Below, piece after piece: positions 1 to 5,617 of a stretch of 5,927 bases of DNA (its first letter is position 1; every line of letters begins with the position of its first letter). The notes beneath the pieces were generated by a model that ran no database searches, was not told the DNA's origin, and worked only from the letters and a program-made list of their open reading frames with translations. Both the position numbers and the translations under genes were made by a program. Origin of the DNA: Nitrospina sp. (lineage in GTDB: Bacteria > Nitrospinota > Nitrospinia > Nitrospinales > VA-1). The DNA lies in NCBI GenBank assembly GCA_018647025.1, contig JABGTQ010000031.1, positions 1 through 5,927 on the forward strand, read 5' to 3'.

Positions 1-15
1 CAACTAAATTAGTTG
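1..15. terminator. Possible terminator hairpin after tRNA-fMet
   Basis: An inverted repeat with arms CAACTAA/TTAGTTG around one central base lies 14 bases beyond the tRNA 3' end. On the minus strand any T-tract would fall outside the window. On the plus strand it is followed by TTAAC and then TTTTT, so it could instead end a transcript entering from the left. The stem is AT-rich and weak. Confidence 0.3.
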
Positions 16-29
16 TTAACTTTTTAAGG

Positions 30-103
<74 letters not shown>

Positions 104-133
104 TCGTTTTTAAATCCAATCCGGAATTTTTCT

Positions 134-181
134 ATTATATATGATGAACCGAAAGAGTATAGAGTTTCTATATTTTGTCAA
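134..181 (-). promoter_or_regulatory. Probable promoter for tRNA-fMet
   Basis: On the minus strand a perfect TATAAT lies at 134-139, which would start RNA about 24 bases before the tRNA. It has no good -35 at the ideal distance. Further upstream a perfect TTGACA lies at 176-181, followed by TATACT at 156-161 (14-base spacer, too short) or TACTCT at 154-159 (16-base spacer). One of these combinations, or both as tandem starts, could drive the tRNA. The hexamers are seen; their use is inferred. Confidence 0.45.
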
Positions 182-240
182 GCAGTCATTAGACTATTAT
201 CATTTTAACCAGATATATCCTAAGTGGTTTTAAAAAGTAT

Positions 241-273
241 AAAAAAAATCTAATCTAGTCACTTAATAAAGTG
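241..273 (-). terminator. Possible terminator downstream of ferredoxin
   Basis: On the minus strand a short hairpin (CACTT, loop TATT, AAGTG; 260-273) is followed after 11 bases by a run of eight T (241-248). The stem is only 5 bp and the spacing to the T run is longer than in a canonical intrinsic terminator, so this is tentative. Confidence 0.3.
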
Positions 274-298
274 CGCCGGAAGATTTTTTATTATGCTA

Positions 299-316
299 GC
301 AGGATTATAATCCTGC
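299..316. repeat. 18-bp perfect palindrome over ferredoxin stop
   Basis: GCAGGATTATAATCCTGC reads the same on both strands and includes the last codons and stop of the ferredoxin gene. In RNA it would fold as a 7-bp stem with a 4-base loop. No T-tract follows directly on the minus strand, so it is a poor intrinsic terminator by itself. It may protect the mRNA 3' end or be a protein site. Confidence 0.6.
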
Positions 317-631
317 GTTCTTACGATTTGGGTTATGGAATAACGAGGTCTCAGCTGTTAATTCTTCTAACGCCGGGAATTCTTGGTCGGTATGAATTTT
401 TTTAGCCTTTTCCAAAAGATCTCCCTCGGACTCTTTATTATCTTCATCCGGTATACAGCAATCTACAGGACAAACTTCTTGGCAGGCTTCTTCTCCGTGA
501 AAACCCACGCATTCCGTGCAGAGGTCTGCATCTATTTCGTAGAAGTCTTCACCTTCAGAAATAGCGCCGTTAGGACACTCTGGCTCGCAGACCCCACAGT
601 TAATACATTCGTCAGTGATGAGAGTAGACAT
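305..631 (-). CDS. 2[4Fe-4S] ferredoxin, YfhL/Allochromatium type
   Basis: Small cytoplasmic electron carrier of 108 residues. The first cluster motif is C9-x2-C12-x2-C15-x3-C19-P. The second is C38-x2-C41-x8-C50-x3-C54-P; the long gap between its second and third Cys is the hallmark of the YfhL/Allochromatium vinosum ferredoxins, as are the segments ITDECINC, CEPECPNGAIS and CTECVG. Extra cysteines follow at 58 and 59; the Allochromatium protein also has one Cys here. The C-terminal tail (about residues 65-108, rich in Glu and Lys) is longer than in the usual 80-90 residue members. The ATG start is supported by AAGGA at 639-643, seven bases upstream. The redox partner is not indicated: the only same-strand neighbour is tRNA-fMet, about 200 bases downstream. 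The stop codon lies within an 18-bp palindrome. YfhL is the closest named relative, but the symbol is not assigned because orthology cannot be tested here. Confidence 0.95.
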   Translation of the reverse strand: MSTLITDECINCGVCEPECPNGAISEGEDFYEIDADLCTECVGFHGEEACQEVCPVDCCIPDEDNKESEGDLLEKAKKIHTDQEFPALEELTAETSLFHNPNRKNAGL

Positions 632-861
632 GTTCTTTTCCTTATTTTTAATTAGTTTAAATATTAAGAATTTAGATTATTTTTTATTTTTAATATTTTG
701 CGAAAATTTATGCTAAAGCAAAATACTTGCGACTTAACCTTAATTAAAAAAATCTTAATTAGCTAATAGATGCTGTATTGCAATAGATGTTTTTAAATGA
801 ATAACTTCTAAGTCAAGAGAAATAACTGAATTGTTAATGTATGTCAATTAATTTTTTTAAG

Positions 862-873
862 AGTGAATTCACT
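862..873. promoter_or_regulatory. 12-bp perfect palindrome upstream of binding-protein gene
   Basis: AGTGAATTCACT is a perfect inverted repeat centred about 40 bases before the ATG at 908, a usual place for a regulator site. No regulator is encoded nearby. A 12-bp palindrome in AT-rich DNA can also occur by chance. Confidence 0.3.
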
Positions 874-901
874 TGGTTCTATTTTTGACTTTTTGATATG
901 A
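873..901 (+). promoter_or_regulatory. Possible promoter giving a leaderless mRNA
   Basis: TATGAT (896-901, five of six matches to TATAAT) lies 17 bases after TTGGTT (873-878, three of six matches to TTGACA). A transcript starting seven bases past the -10 would begin at the A of the ATG at 908. That fits the absence of any Shine-Dalgarno sequence for this gene. The weak -35 overlaps the last base of the 862-873 palindrome, which could be an operator. Confidence 0.3.
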
Positions 902-907
902 TTAATT

Positions 908-3055
908 ATGTTTATTAAACGCATTTTAATATACTTTCCAATTTTGCTCATATTATTTTTGGCACAATCTTTTTTTTGGGTTCCTACGTATGACGAACAG
1001 GCTTTAGGAAACCCAGAGCGTCTAAAAAAGTACATTCGAGCCTCTTCTGGGGACGCAGAAACACTGAATCCACTTATAAGCGCAGATACGGCTAGCAGTT
1101 CAATAAACAGCTTAGTTTTTGATGGTTTGATTGCATTGGATGACAAGCTTGAGTATAGACCGCGCTTGGCAACTTCATGGACTCAATCCGAGGAGGCTTT
1201 TCTTGTGGTTGACCCTCGATATCGCCTTGAAAAAATTGAAAAAAAATTACCAAATTCTATGGACTGGTTGCATTATATAAAAAAATTACTAGAGAAAACT
1301 CCGCAGGGAATTGGAAACCTTAAATCTATTGATTTGGTTCCAGGTTTAGTTGTTGAAGGGTCAGTTCAAGTGCCCATTTCTGGTCGTAATGGTTCACCAG
1401 AAGAGTTACAGGGACGTTCACTTATGAAACCTATTTTTTACACTCTTCGTTACCCCGATAGAATAAAATTTACTCTTAATCATATTGATCAGGATTTTTT
1501 TAATCCAATTAAAAAATGGATTGGGGAAGAGTATTTTGAGAAATTCCCCTACGATGATTTTATCAGCGCGAAAAAAAAAAGTCAGTACAATTTGTTAAAA
1601 ACAAACTTTGCTAAAATTCTTCCGTTGACTGAACACAACCCTATCATATCTTTTAATTTGAGACGTGGTGTTCGTTTTCATGATGGGCACGAATTTGATT
1701 CTGGTGATGTCCTTTTTACTTACCGATCTATTATGAATGTGAAAACGGCTTCTCCTCGTCGTTCGGATTACGAGCCAGTAAAACATGCTCTGGCAGATGG
1801 ACCATATAAGGCAATAATTACTTATAAACGATTGTTTTCATCTGCTATTAACTCCTGGTCAATGGGAATTTTACCTGAACATCTTTTAAACGAGGAAGCC
1901 TTAAATAAAGAGGCTCTTGTTAATAAGAATGATTCAAAAAAATTCAATATTAGAGACAGCCAGTTTAATCGAAAGCCAATCGGTACAGGACCTTTTAGGT
2001 TTGCCGAATGGAGATCAGACGAAATAATACGTCTTGAGCGAAACGATGATTATTGGGAGGGGCCTCCCGAATATCAGGAATACATTATGCGCGTAATTCC
2101 AGATCCACTTACCCGTGAAATGGAGTTCTATGCTGGTGCCGTTGATAATTACAGCGTCGAACCGCATCAGGTGATGCGTTTTAAGAAGGACGATAAGTAT
2201 CAGAATTTTTCCAGTTTGGGTTATTTTTTTGCTTATATTGGATACAATATAAGAAATCCACTTTTCAGCTCACCCGAAGTAAGGAGGGCTTTGGGTATGG
2301 CAATTGATGTTGATCAGATTATAAAGCATGTGCTTTATGGAGAAGGGGAGAGGGTAACTGGGCCCTATGCGAAAATGACAGACTGGTATGACCAAGATGT
2401 TAAGCCTCTATCTTATAACCCTGATGAAGCGCTTAAGATTCTGCGTAAACTCGGTTGGGAAAAGAATGATGAAGGTTTTCTCGAAAAGGATGGAAATGTT
2501 TTTGAATTCAACTTAATTACGAATAATGGAAATTCTATTCGAAAAAATATACTTACCATTGCGCAAAATGGATGGAGCAAAATTGGCGTTAAGTGCAATA
2601 CTCAAATATTTGAATGGGCTGTATTTCTTAAAGATTTTGTTAACACACACAATTTTGACGCGATTATTCTTGGGTGGAGTATGGGAGTTGACCCGGACTT
2701 GTTTCAGATATGGCACTCCAGTCAGACCGGTAAGAAGCAACTTAACTTTGTCGGTTATGAAAATGCGGAAGTGGACCGGCTTATAGTGCGCATTCGTCAA
2801 GAATACGATAAAATAAAACAAGTCAATATGACAAGGCAACTTCATAGAATAATTGCGCATGACCAGCCGTATACCTTTCTTTACGTTAGCAAGGTCACTC
2901 AATTACTAGATAAAAAAATTGTAATTGTAGAGCCTCAGCTAGATGGATTAGAAAAATACAAAAAAATTTATTCCACCCGTGCTGGTGATATCAATTACTA
3001 CTTCAATAAATGGAGAAAACTCGATTTTGTTCCACAGTTCAATCATTTAAACTAA
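908..3055 (+). CDS. Family 5 (peptide/nickel-type) solute-binding protein with large insertion
   Basis: A 715-residue periplasmic-type substrate-binding protein, SBP_bac_5 family, which captures oligopeptides or similar ligands for ABC importers. Residues 5-24 form a hydrophobic signal peptide or uncleaved anchor; there is no lipobox. The domain begins near residue 43 (ETLNPL, LVFDGLI, PRLATSW at 85-91). The family signature is at about 247-275 (RRGVRFHDGHEFDSGDVLFTY). It continues with PIGTGPFRF (357-365), NDDYWEGPPEYQEY (379-392), VRRALGMAID (458-467) and PDEALKILRKLGW (505-517). Members are usually about 500-600 residues; the excess lies at about 96-246, between the LATSW element and the signature, which normally lie within about 20 residues. 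The ATG is the first start after an in-frame TGA at 899-901; no Shine-Dalgarno is visible. No permease or ATPase gene is beside it, so the ligand and partner transporter are unknown. Confidence 0.93.
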   Translation: MFIKRILIYFPILLILFLAQSFFWVPTYDEQALGNPERLKKYIRASSGDAETLNPLISADTASSSINSLVFDGLIALDDKLEYRPRLATSWTQSEEAFLVVDPRYRLEKIEKKLPNSMDWLHYIKKLLEKTPQGIGNLKSIDLVPGLVVEGSVQVPISGRNGSPEELQGRSLMKPIFYTLRYPDRIKFTLNHIDQDFFNPIKKWIGEEYFEKFPYDDFISAKKKSQYNLLKTNFAKILPLTEHNPIISFNLRRGVRFHDGHEFDSGDVLFTYRSIMNVKTASPRRSDYEPVKHALADGPYKAIITYKRLFSSAINSWSMGILPEHLLNEEALNKEALVNKNDSKKFNIRDSQFNRKPIGTGPFRFAEWRSDEIIRLERNDDYWEGPPEYQEYIMRVIPDPLTREMEFYAGAVDNYSVEPHQVMRFKKDDKYQNFSSLGYFFAYIGYNIRNPLFSSPEVRRALGMAIDVDQIIKHVLYGEGERVTGPYAKMTDWYDQDVKPLSYNPDEALKILRKLGWEKNDEGFLEKDGNVFEFNLITNNGNSIRKNILTIAQNGWSKIGVKCNTQIFEWAVFLKDFVNTHNFDAIILGWSMGVDPDLFQIWHSSQTGKKQLNFVGYENAEVDRLIVRIRQEYDKIKQVNMTRQLHRIIAHDQPYTFLYVSKVTQLLDKKIVIVEPQLDGLEKYKKIYSTRAGDINYYFNKWRKLDFVPQFNHLN

Positions 3056-3064
3056 AAAATATTT

Positions 3065-3090
3065 TACTGAATTTGTTTTTTGGGTTCAGT
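3065..3090. terminator. Weak hairpin between convergent genes
   Basis: ACTGAA (3065-3070) pairs with TTCAGT (3085-3090), and in the plus-strand RNA three more T-G wobble pairs could extend the stem around the loop GTTTTTT. It sits between the two stop codons and covers the stop of the minus-strand lipoprotein gene. The downstream T-tract is poor on both strands. A shared terminator is plausible from position but not strongly supported. Confidence 0.3.
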
Positions 3091-4243
3091 TAAATGTTTT
3101 CCTCTGCAAGTATATCTCGATGGTATTTTTAGCGTTACTAGCAACTGCAATATCAATCATGCCATCGTTGTTATAATCGCCACTGGTAATAGCGAGAGGT
3201 GTTCCTCCAGCTACTACGTAGTCACGAGTAGGGTAGTGAAATGATTCATTGCCAGTTCTCATTATCAAGGAAAAATTACTACTTCTGGAGTTAGCTACTG
3301 CAATATCAATTTGGTTGTCGGAATTGAAATAGCCCACCGTTAAGGCGCTGGGGCCACCCCCACCTGAGAACGTTATTTCTTTTTCGAAAGTTCCGTCACC
3401 TCGCGAAAAAAGCATATACATATTGTCTCCTTGGCCAGAACTGAAAATTAAATCCTGTAGTCCATTACCGTTCATATCTTTTTTTATGAGAGATAAAGGG
3501 ACTAATCCTTTTGCCAGTTTTTTAGGTTTGAAAAAAGTTCCATTTCCCTTGCCTAAGTAAAGACGGACAGCACTCGAGGTCGAACTACTGGTCGCCAAGG
3601 CGATGTCAAAATTTTTATCTCCGTTGAAATCTCCTGCCACTCCGGAAAAGGGTCTAGATCCAGTTATATAGGTTTCTCCTCTGCTGAAAGTGCCATTTCC
3701 TAATCCCATGAAGATTTCCATTTTGTAAAAGGTAAGAGTTATGGCCACGTCTAGCTTCTTGTCATTATTAAAGTCAGCAGGAATAATCGCGAGCGGTACT
3801 CTTCCAGTTTTAACTCCTGGGAGTCTACGAAAAGATCCATTTCCGTATCCAAGGAGGACTGTGAACTGTTCTGCGCCGCGAGAATTTGTCAAAAGGTCTG
3901 GAATATTATCACCATTGATATCACCTGTGGTAATGGTTGTGGGCTCGGAAGCAACAGAAAATGTTAGGTCTTTTCTGAAACTTCCATCGCCTTTACCTAG
4001 GAGAACGGATAATGTATTGTTCTTTGCGTTAGCAGATACCAAATCGGGAAAACCATCCAAGTTTAAATCAACAGTAATTAAATAAGCCGGCCCCCTTCCT
4101 ACTTTTAATTCTGTATGTTTGTAGAATGTTTTTGGAGGTGGAGATGGGAATTTAAATTCACATCCTACTATTACGCAAGAAAGTATAAACAAGCTTGTGA
4201 TTCTTAAAGCGTTTATTTTTTTTTTATAAGAAATAATAGGCAT
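3086..4243 (-). CDS. Lipoprotein with seven VCBS/FG-GAP repeats (beta-propeller)
   Basis: A 385-residue exported lipoprotein. A basic N-terminus and hydrophobic stretch (about 15-27) end in the lipobox IVG-C28, followed by Glu at +2 and a proline-rich linker (33-37). The rest is seven repeats of about 49 residues, each with a D-x-N-x-D-x-x-x-D calcium-loop motif followed, in most repeats, by a glycine-rich turn such as GKGDGSF. The loops start at residues 59, 108, 157, 205, 256, 305 and 356. Loop 5 has Asn in place of the third ligand Asp (DMNGNGLQD), and loop 6 begins with Tyr (YFNSDNQID). Seven such repeats are expected to close as a seven-bladed propeller, as in integrin-alpha-like FG-GAP/VCBS folds. 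No catalytic domain is visible; a role in cell-surface binding is only a guess. The gene converges on the binding-protein gene and diverges from rpsF. Only a weak AAGAAA precedes the ATG; TATAAC at 4259-4264 is a possible -10. Confidence 0.92.
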   Translation of the reverse strand: MPIISYKKKINALRITSLFILSCVIVGCEFKFPSPPPKTFYKHTELKVGRGPAYLITVDLNLDGFPDLVSANAKNNTLSVLLGKGDGSFRKDLTFSVASEPTTITTGDINGDNIPDLLTNSRGAEQFTVLLGYGNGSFRRLPGVKTGRVPLAIIPADFNNDKKLDVAITLTFYKMEIFMGLGNGTFSRGETYITGSRPFSGVAGDFNGDKNFDIALATSSSTSSAVRLYLGKGNGTFFKPKKLAKGLVPLSLIKKDMNGNGLQDLIFSSGQGDNMYMLFSRGDGTFEKEITFSGGGGPSALTVGYFNSDNQIDIAVANSRSSNFSLIMRTGNESFHYPTRDYVVAGGTPLAITSGDYNNDGMIDIAVASNAKNTIEIYLQRKTFN

Positions 4244-4309
4244 TGTTTCTTGAAATTCGTTATAGTTAAGAAGTGCTGAGTTGTTTTAATGTGTAAATGC
4301 CTAATGCAA

Positions 4310-4338
4310 TTGACTTGATTTTGGTGTGAGTCTATGCC
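4310..4338 (+). promoter_or_regulatory. Possible sigma70-type promoter of the rpsF operon
   Basis: TTGACT (4310-4315, five of six matches) and TATGCC (4333-4338, three of six) are separated by 17 bases. A transcript would start near 4345 and have a leader of about 75 bases before the TTG start of rpsF. The -10 is weak, and the site is chosen because it is the best -35 in the divergent region at correct spacing. Confidence 0.4.
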
Positions 4339-4407
4339 AGAATCACTAAAAATTTTTATCCCCTCGCTTCATCATTTACTTGTTGAGGCTATTTTTTATA
4401 ACCCATG

Positions 4408-4413
4408 AGGAGG
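4408..4413 (+). promoter_or_regulatory. Strong ribosome binding site that fixes the rpsF start
   Basis: AGGAGG, the best Shine-Dalgarno in the window, lies six bases before TTG at 4420-4422. The first in-frame ATG (4405-4407) is upstream of it, so that ATG cannot be the start served by this site. An out-of-frame ATG at 4415 is only one base from the site and reads ATG-CCT-TGA. Confidence 0.85.
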
Positions 4414-4419
4414 AATGCC

Positions 4420-4830
4420 TTGAAATCCTACCAGAGTGTCCTTATTCTTAAAGCAGACTTGGATGATGCCCAAGTTGATCAGGTAATTGAAAAAATAACC
4501 GAATTTTTATCCAAAAACAACGGTTCTCTATTAAAGGTAGACAAGTGGGGGAAAAAACGCTTAGGTTATCGTATAAAGAAGAGTCGGTTTGGTTATTACC
4601 TTAATATTTATCACACATGTGAGAGTTTGAAAGTTTCTGCTCTTGAATCAGATTATAAGTTGTACGACCTGATTCTTAAATTTCTCGTGATTAAGTTGAG
4701 TGATAAGGAACTTGAGCAAGAAATGAAGAGTGATGAGATCGATAATGCAGTTGAGGAAACTAAAGAAAAAACCCCGGCAACAAAGAGTGAGAGTGATAAT
4801 GGAGTTGAGGAAGTAAAAGAAAAAAACTGA
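4420..4830 (+). CDS. rpsF: Small ribosomal subunit protein S6 (TTG start)
   Basis: S6 binds 16S rRNA on the 30S platform as a partner of S18. From the TTG the protein has 136 residues and begins M-K-S-Y-Q-S-V-L-I-L, the position where S6 proteins normally start (short Met-x-x-Tyr-Glu lead, then the first strand). The core, up to about residue 95, holds the family segments VDKWGKKRLGYRIKK, GYYLNIY and a C-terminal helix region (DYKLYDLILKFLVIK). The longer frame from ATG 4405 would add five residues (MRRNA) and place the ribosome binding site inside the gene. The tail (about 99-136) is charged and low in complexity, with an internal 11-residue repeat (DNAVEETKEKT and DNGVEEVKEKN). E. coli S6 also has an acidic tail, which RimK extends with glutamate; whether that happens here is unknown. 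First gene of the rpsF-ssb-rpsR-DUF2232 group. Confidence 0.96.
   Translation: MKSYQSVLILKADLDDAQVDQVIEKITEFLSKNNGSLLKVDKWGKKRLGYRIKKSRFGYYLNIYHTCESLKVSALESDYKLYDLILKFLVIKLSDKELEQEMKSDEIDNAVEETKEKTPATKSESDNGVEEVKEKN
4741..4827 (+). repeat. Internal duplication in the rpsF tail
   Basis: Two 33-base in-frame copies (4741-4773 and 4795-4827) agree at 28 of 33 positions by eye. They encode DNAVEETKEKT and DNGVEEVKEKN. The preceding codons also match in part (KSDEI before the first copy, KSES before the second), so the duplicated unit was probably longer and has since lost a codon. Confidence 0.75.
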
Positions 4831-4870
4831 TAATTAATTGAAATAATTAAAAAGATTTTTATCATTCAGA

Positions 4871-4885
4871 CTAAATTTAATTTAG
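4871..4885. promoter_or_regulatory. Palindrome in the rpsF-ssb gap
   Basis: CTAAATTTAATTTAG is a 7-1-7 inverted repeat in the 96-base gap before ssb. Nearby are a second AT-only inverted repeat (4834-4850) and the 8-bp palindrome GGTGCACC (4898-4905). These could form weak mRNA hairpins or an operator for ssb. No T-tract directly follows the 4871-4885 repeat, so termination is unlikely. Confidence 0.3.
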
Positions 4886-4926
4886 ACCTATTTGATTGGT
4901 GCACCTAAAATTGAGTTTTTTGAACT

Positions 4927-5322
4927 ATGGCTAGTTTTAATAAAGTAATGTTGATGGGTAACTTGACCCGTGATCCAGAGTTAAGGTTTACGGCTAAAGG
5001 TTCTGCAGTGGCAAGTTTTGGTCTTGCTGTTAACCGAAAGTTTAAGCAGGGAGATGAATGGGTAGATGAAGTTTGTTTTGTTGATATAACGGTTTGGGGT
5101 AAACAAGGTGAAAACTGTGCTGAATACCTAAGTAAAGGTCGACCAGCATTTATTGAAGGGTACTTGAAGTTCTCTACATGGGAAAGTGATGGTCAAAAAA
5201 GAAATAAGTTGGAAGTAGTTGCTAGCACAGTTCAGTTTCTTGGATCTCGGAGTGATGCATTAGGAGGTTCGTCAATAGGGGAGGCACCGGTGCCGCCTAA
5301 AGAAGATGACGTGCCTTTTTAA
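4927..5322 (+). CDS. ssb: Single-stranded DNA-binding protein SSB
   Basis: SSB coats single-stranded DNA during replication, repair and recombination and recruits partner proteins through its C-terminal tip. The 131-residue protein has the bacterial OB-fold over residues 1-108, starting with FNKVMLMGNLTRDPELR, then VASFGLAVNRKF, the stretch VDITVWGKQGENCAEYLSKG (52-71), and IEGYLKFSTW with the conserved basic segment after it. The tail is short (about 23 residues) and ends in EDDVPF, a conservative form of the usual DDIPF tip, so the gene is complete. It sits between rpsF and rpsR, as in Firmicutes; in gammaproteobacteria such as E. coli the small OB-fold protein PriB takes this place, but the tip and length here fit true SSB. 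No clear Shine-Dalgarno precedes the ATG. The gap of 96 bases after rpsF leaves room for a second promoter. Confidence 0.97.
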   Translation: MASFNKVMLMGNLTRDPELRFTAKGSAVASFGLAVNRKFKQGDEWVDEVCFVDITVWGKQGENCAEYLSKGRPAFIEGYLKFSTWESDGQKRNKLEVVASTVQFLGSRSDALGGSSIGEAPVPPKEDDVPF

Positions 5323-5349
5323 AATAACCTTTATAAATTAGGACGTGAA

Positions 5350-5613
5350 ATGGCTAGAAGTGGTGGAAATAAAATATCTAAAAGTACAAGAAAAAAAACG
5401 CAGTTTGCTCAAAAAATTTGCCGATTTTGCGCAGATAAAGTGACTAGAATTGTTTTTTATGATATCAAAAGTCTTAAACCTCTTATTTCTGAACGAGGAA
5501 AAATTGTCTCCTCTAGAATTTCTGGTAATTGTGCTATGCATCAACGTAGGTTAACCACAGCGATCAAGAGAGCTAGAAATATAGCTTTACTTCCATTCTC
5601 AGAGGCATCCTAA
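5350..5613 (+). CDS. rpsR: Small ribosomal subunit protein S18, zinc-type (C+)
   Basis: S18 assembles next to S6 on the 30S platform. The 87-residue protein has the family core: [22 protein letters not shown] (38-59) and the basic [20 protein letters not shown] (64-83). It is the form that keeps possible zinc ligands, C24-x2-C27 and C61-x2-H64; many bacterial S18 proteins have lost them. The N-terminus is rich in Lys, Ser and Arg, as usual. AGGA at 5340-5343 lies six bases before the ATG, and the gap after ssb is 27 bases, so the two are probably co-transcribed. The stop is four bases before the GTG of the next gene. Confidence 0.97.
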   Translation: MARSGGNKISKSTRKKTQFAQKICRFCADKVTRIVFYDIKSLKPLISERGKIVSSRISGNCAMHQRRLTTAIKRARNIALLPFSEAS

Positions 5614-5617
5614 CCTT

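Larger units (their letters stand above)
656..907. other. AT-rich gap between divergent ferredoxin and binding-protein genes
   Basis: This stretch separates two divergent genes and holds no credible ORF. I see short repeats only: CTTAATTA twice (739-746 and 754-761), AATAGATG twice (765-772 and 782-789), and a perfect 12-bp palindrome AGTGAATTCACT at 862-873. The ferredoxin promoter should lie in the left part, but many AT-rich hexamers there resemble a -10 and none has a convincing -35. Confidence 0.5.

Noticed and set aside
383..655. 90-codon plus-strand ORF opposite the ferredoxin gene
   Set aside because: It is antisense to a gene with two complete iron-sulfur motifs, has no ribosome binding site, and shows no recognisable domain.
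656..860. Replication origin, CRISPR or small RNA in the AT-rich gap
   Set aside because: There are no DnaA-box-like clusters, no regularly spaced repeats and no GC-rich structured segment; the short repeats are of the kind expected in AT-rich DNA.
844..1146. 100-codon minus-strand ORF with a signal-peptide-like N-terminus
   Set aside because: It overlaps the start of the binding-protein gene and the AT-rich gap; the hydrophobic stretch is antisense to sequence that encodes the N-terminus and start of the SBP domain.
2513..2902. 129-codon minus-strand ORF inside the binding-protein gene
   Set aside because: It is antisense to conserved SBP_bac_5 sequence, has no domain, and its composition looks like the complement of that gene.
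3741..4085. 114-codon plus-strand ORF opposite the propeller lipoprotein
   Set aside because: Its Pro/Ser/Leu-rich periodicity is what the reverse complement of Asp/Gly/Asn-rich repeats gives; there is no independent support.
3086..4243. DNA repeats of about 147 bases as a mobile or tandem-repeat array
   Set aside because: The periodicity is that of protein repeats (about 49 codons); the copies are well diverged at DNA level and fit a propeller.
4345..4404. Canonical S6:S18 autoregulatory leader motif
   Set aside because: I could not find the CCG bulge in a supporting stem; no CCG occurs in the leader at all.
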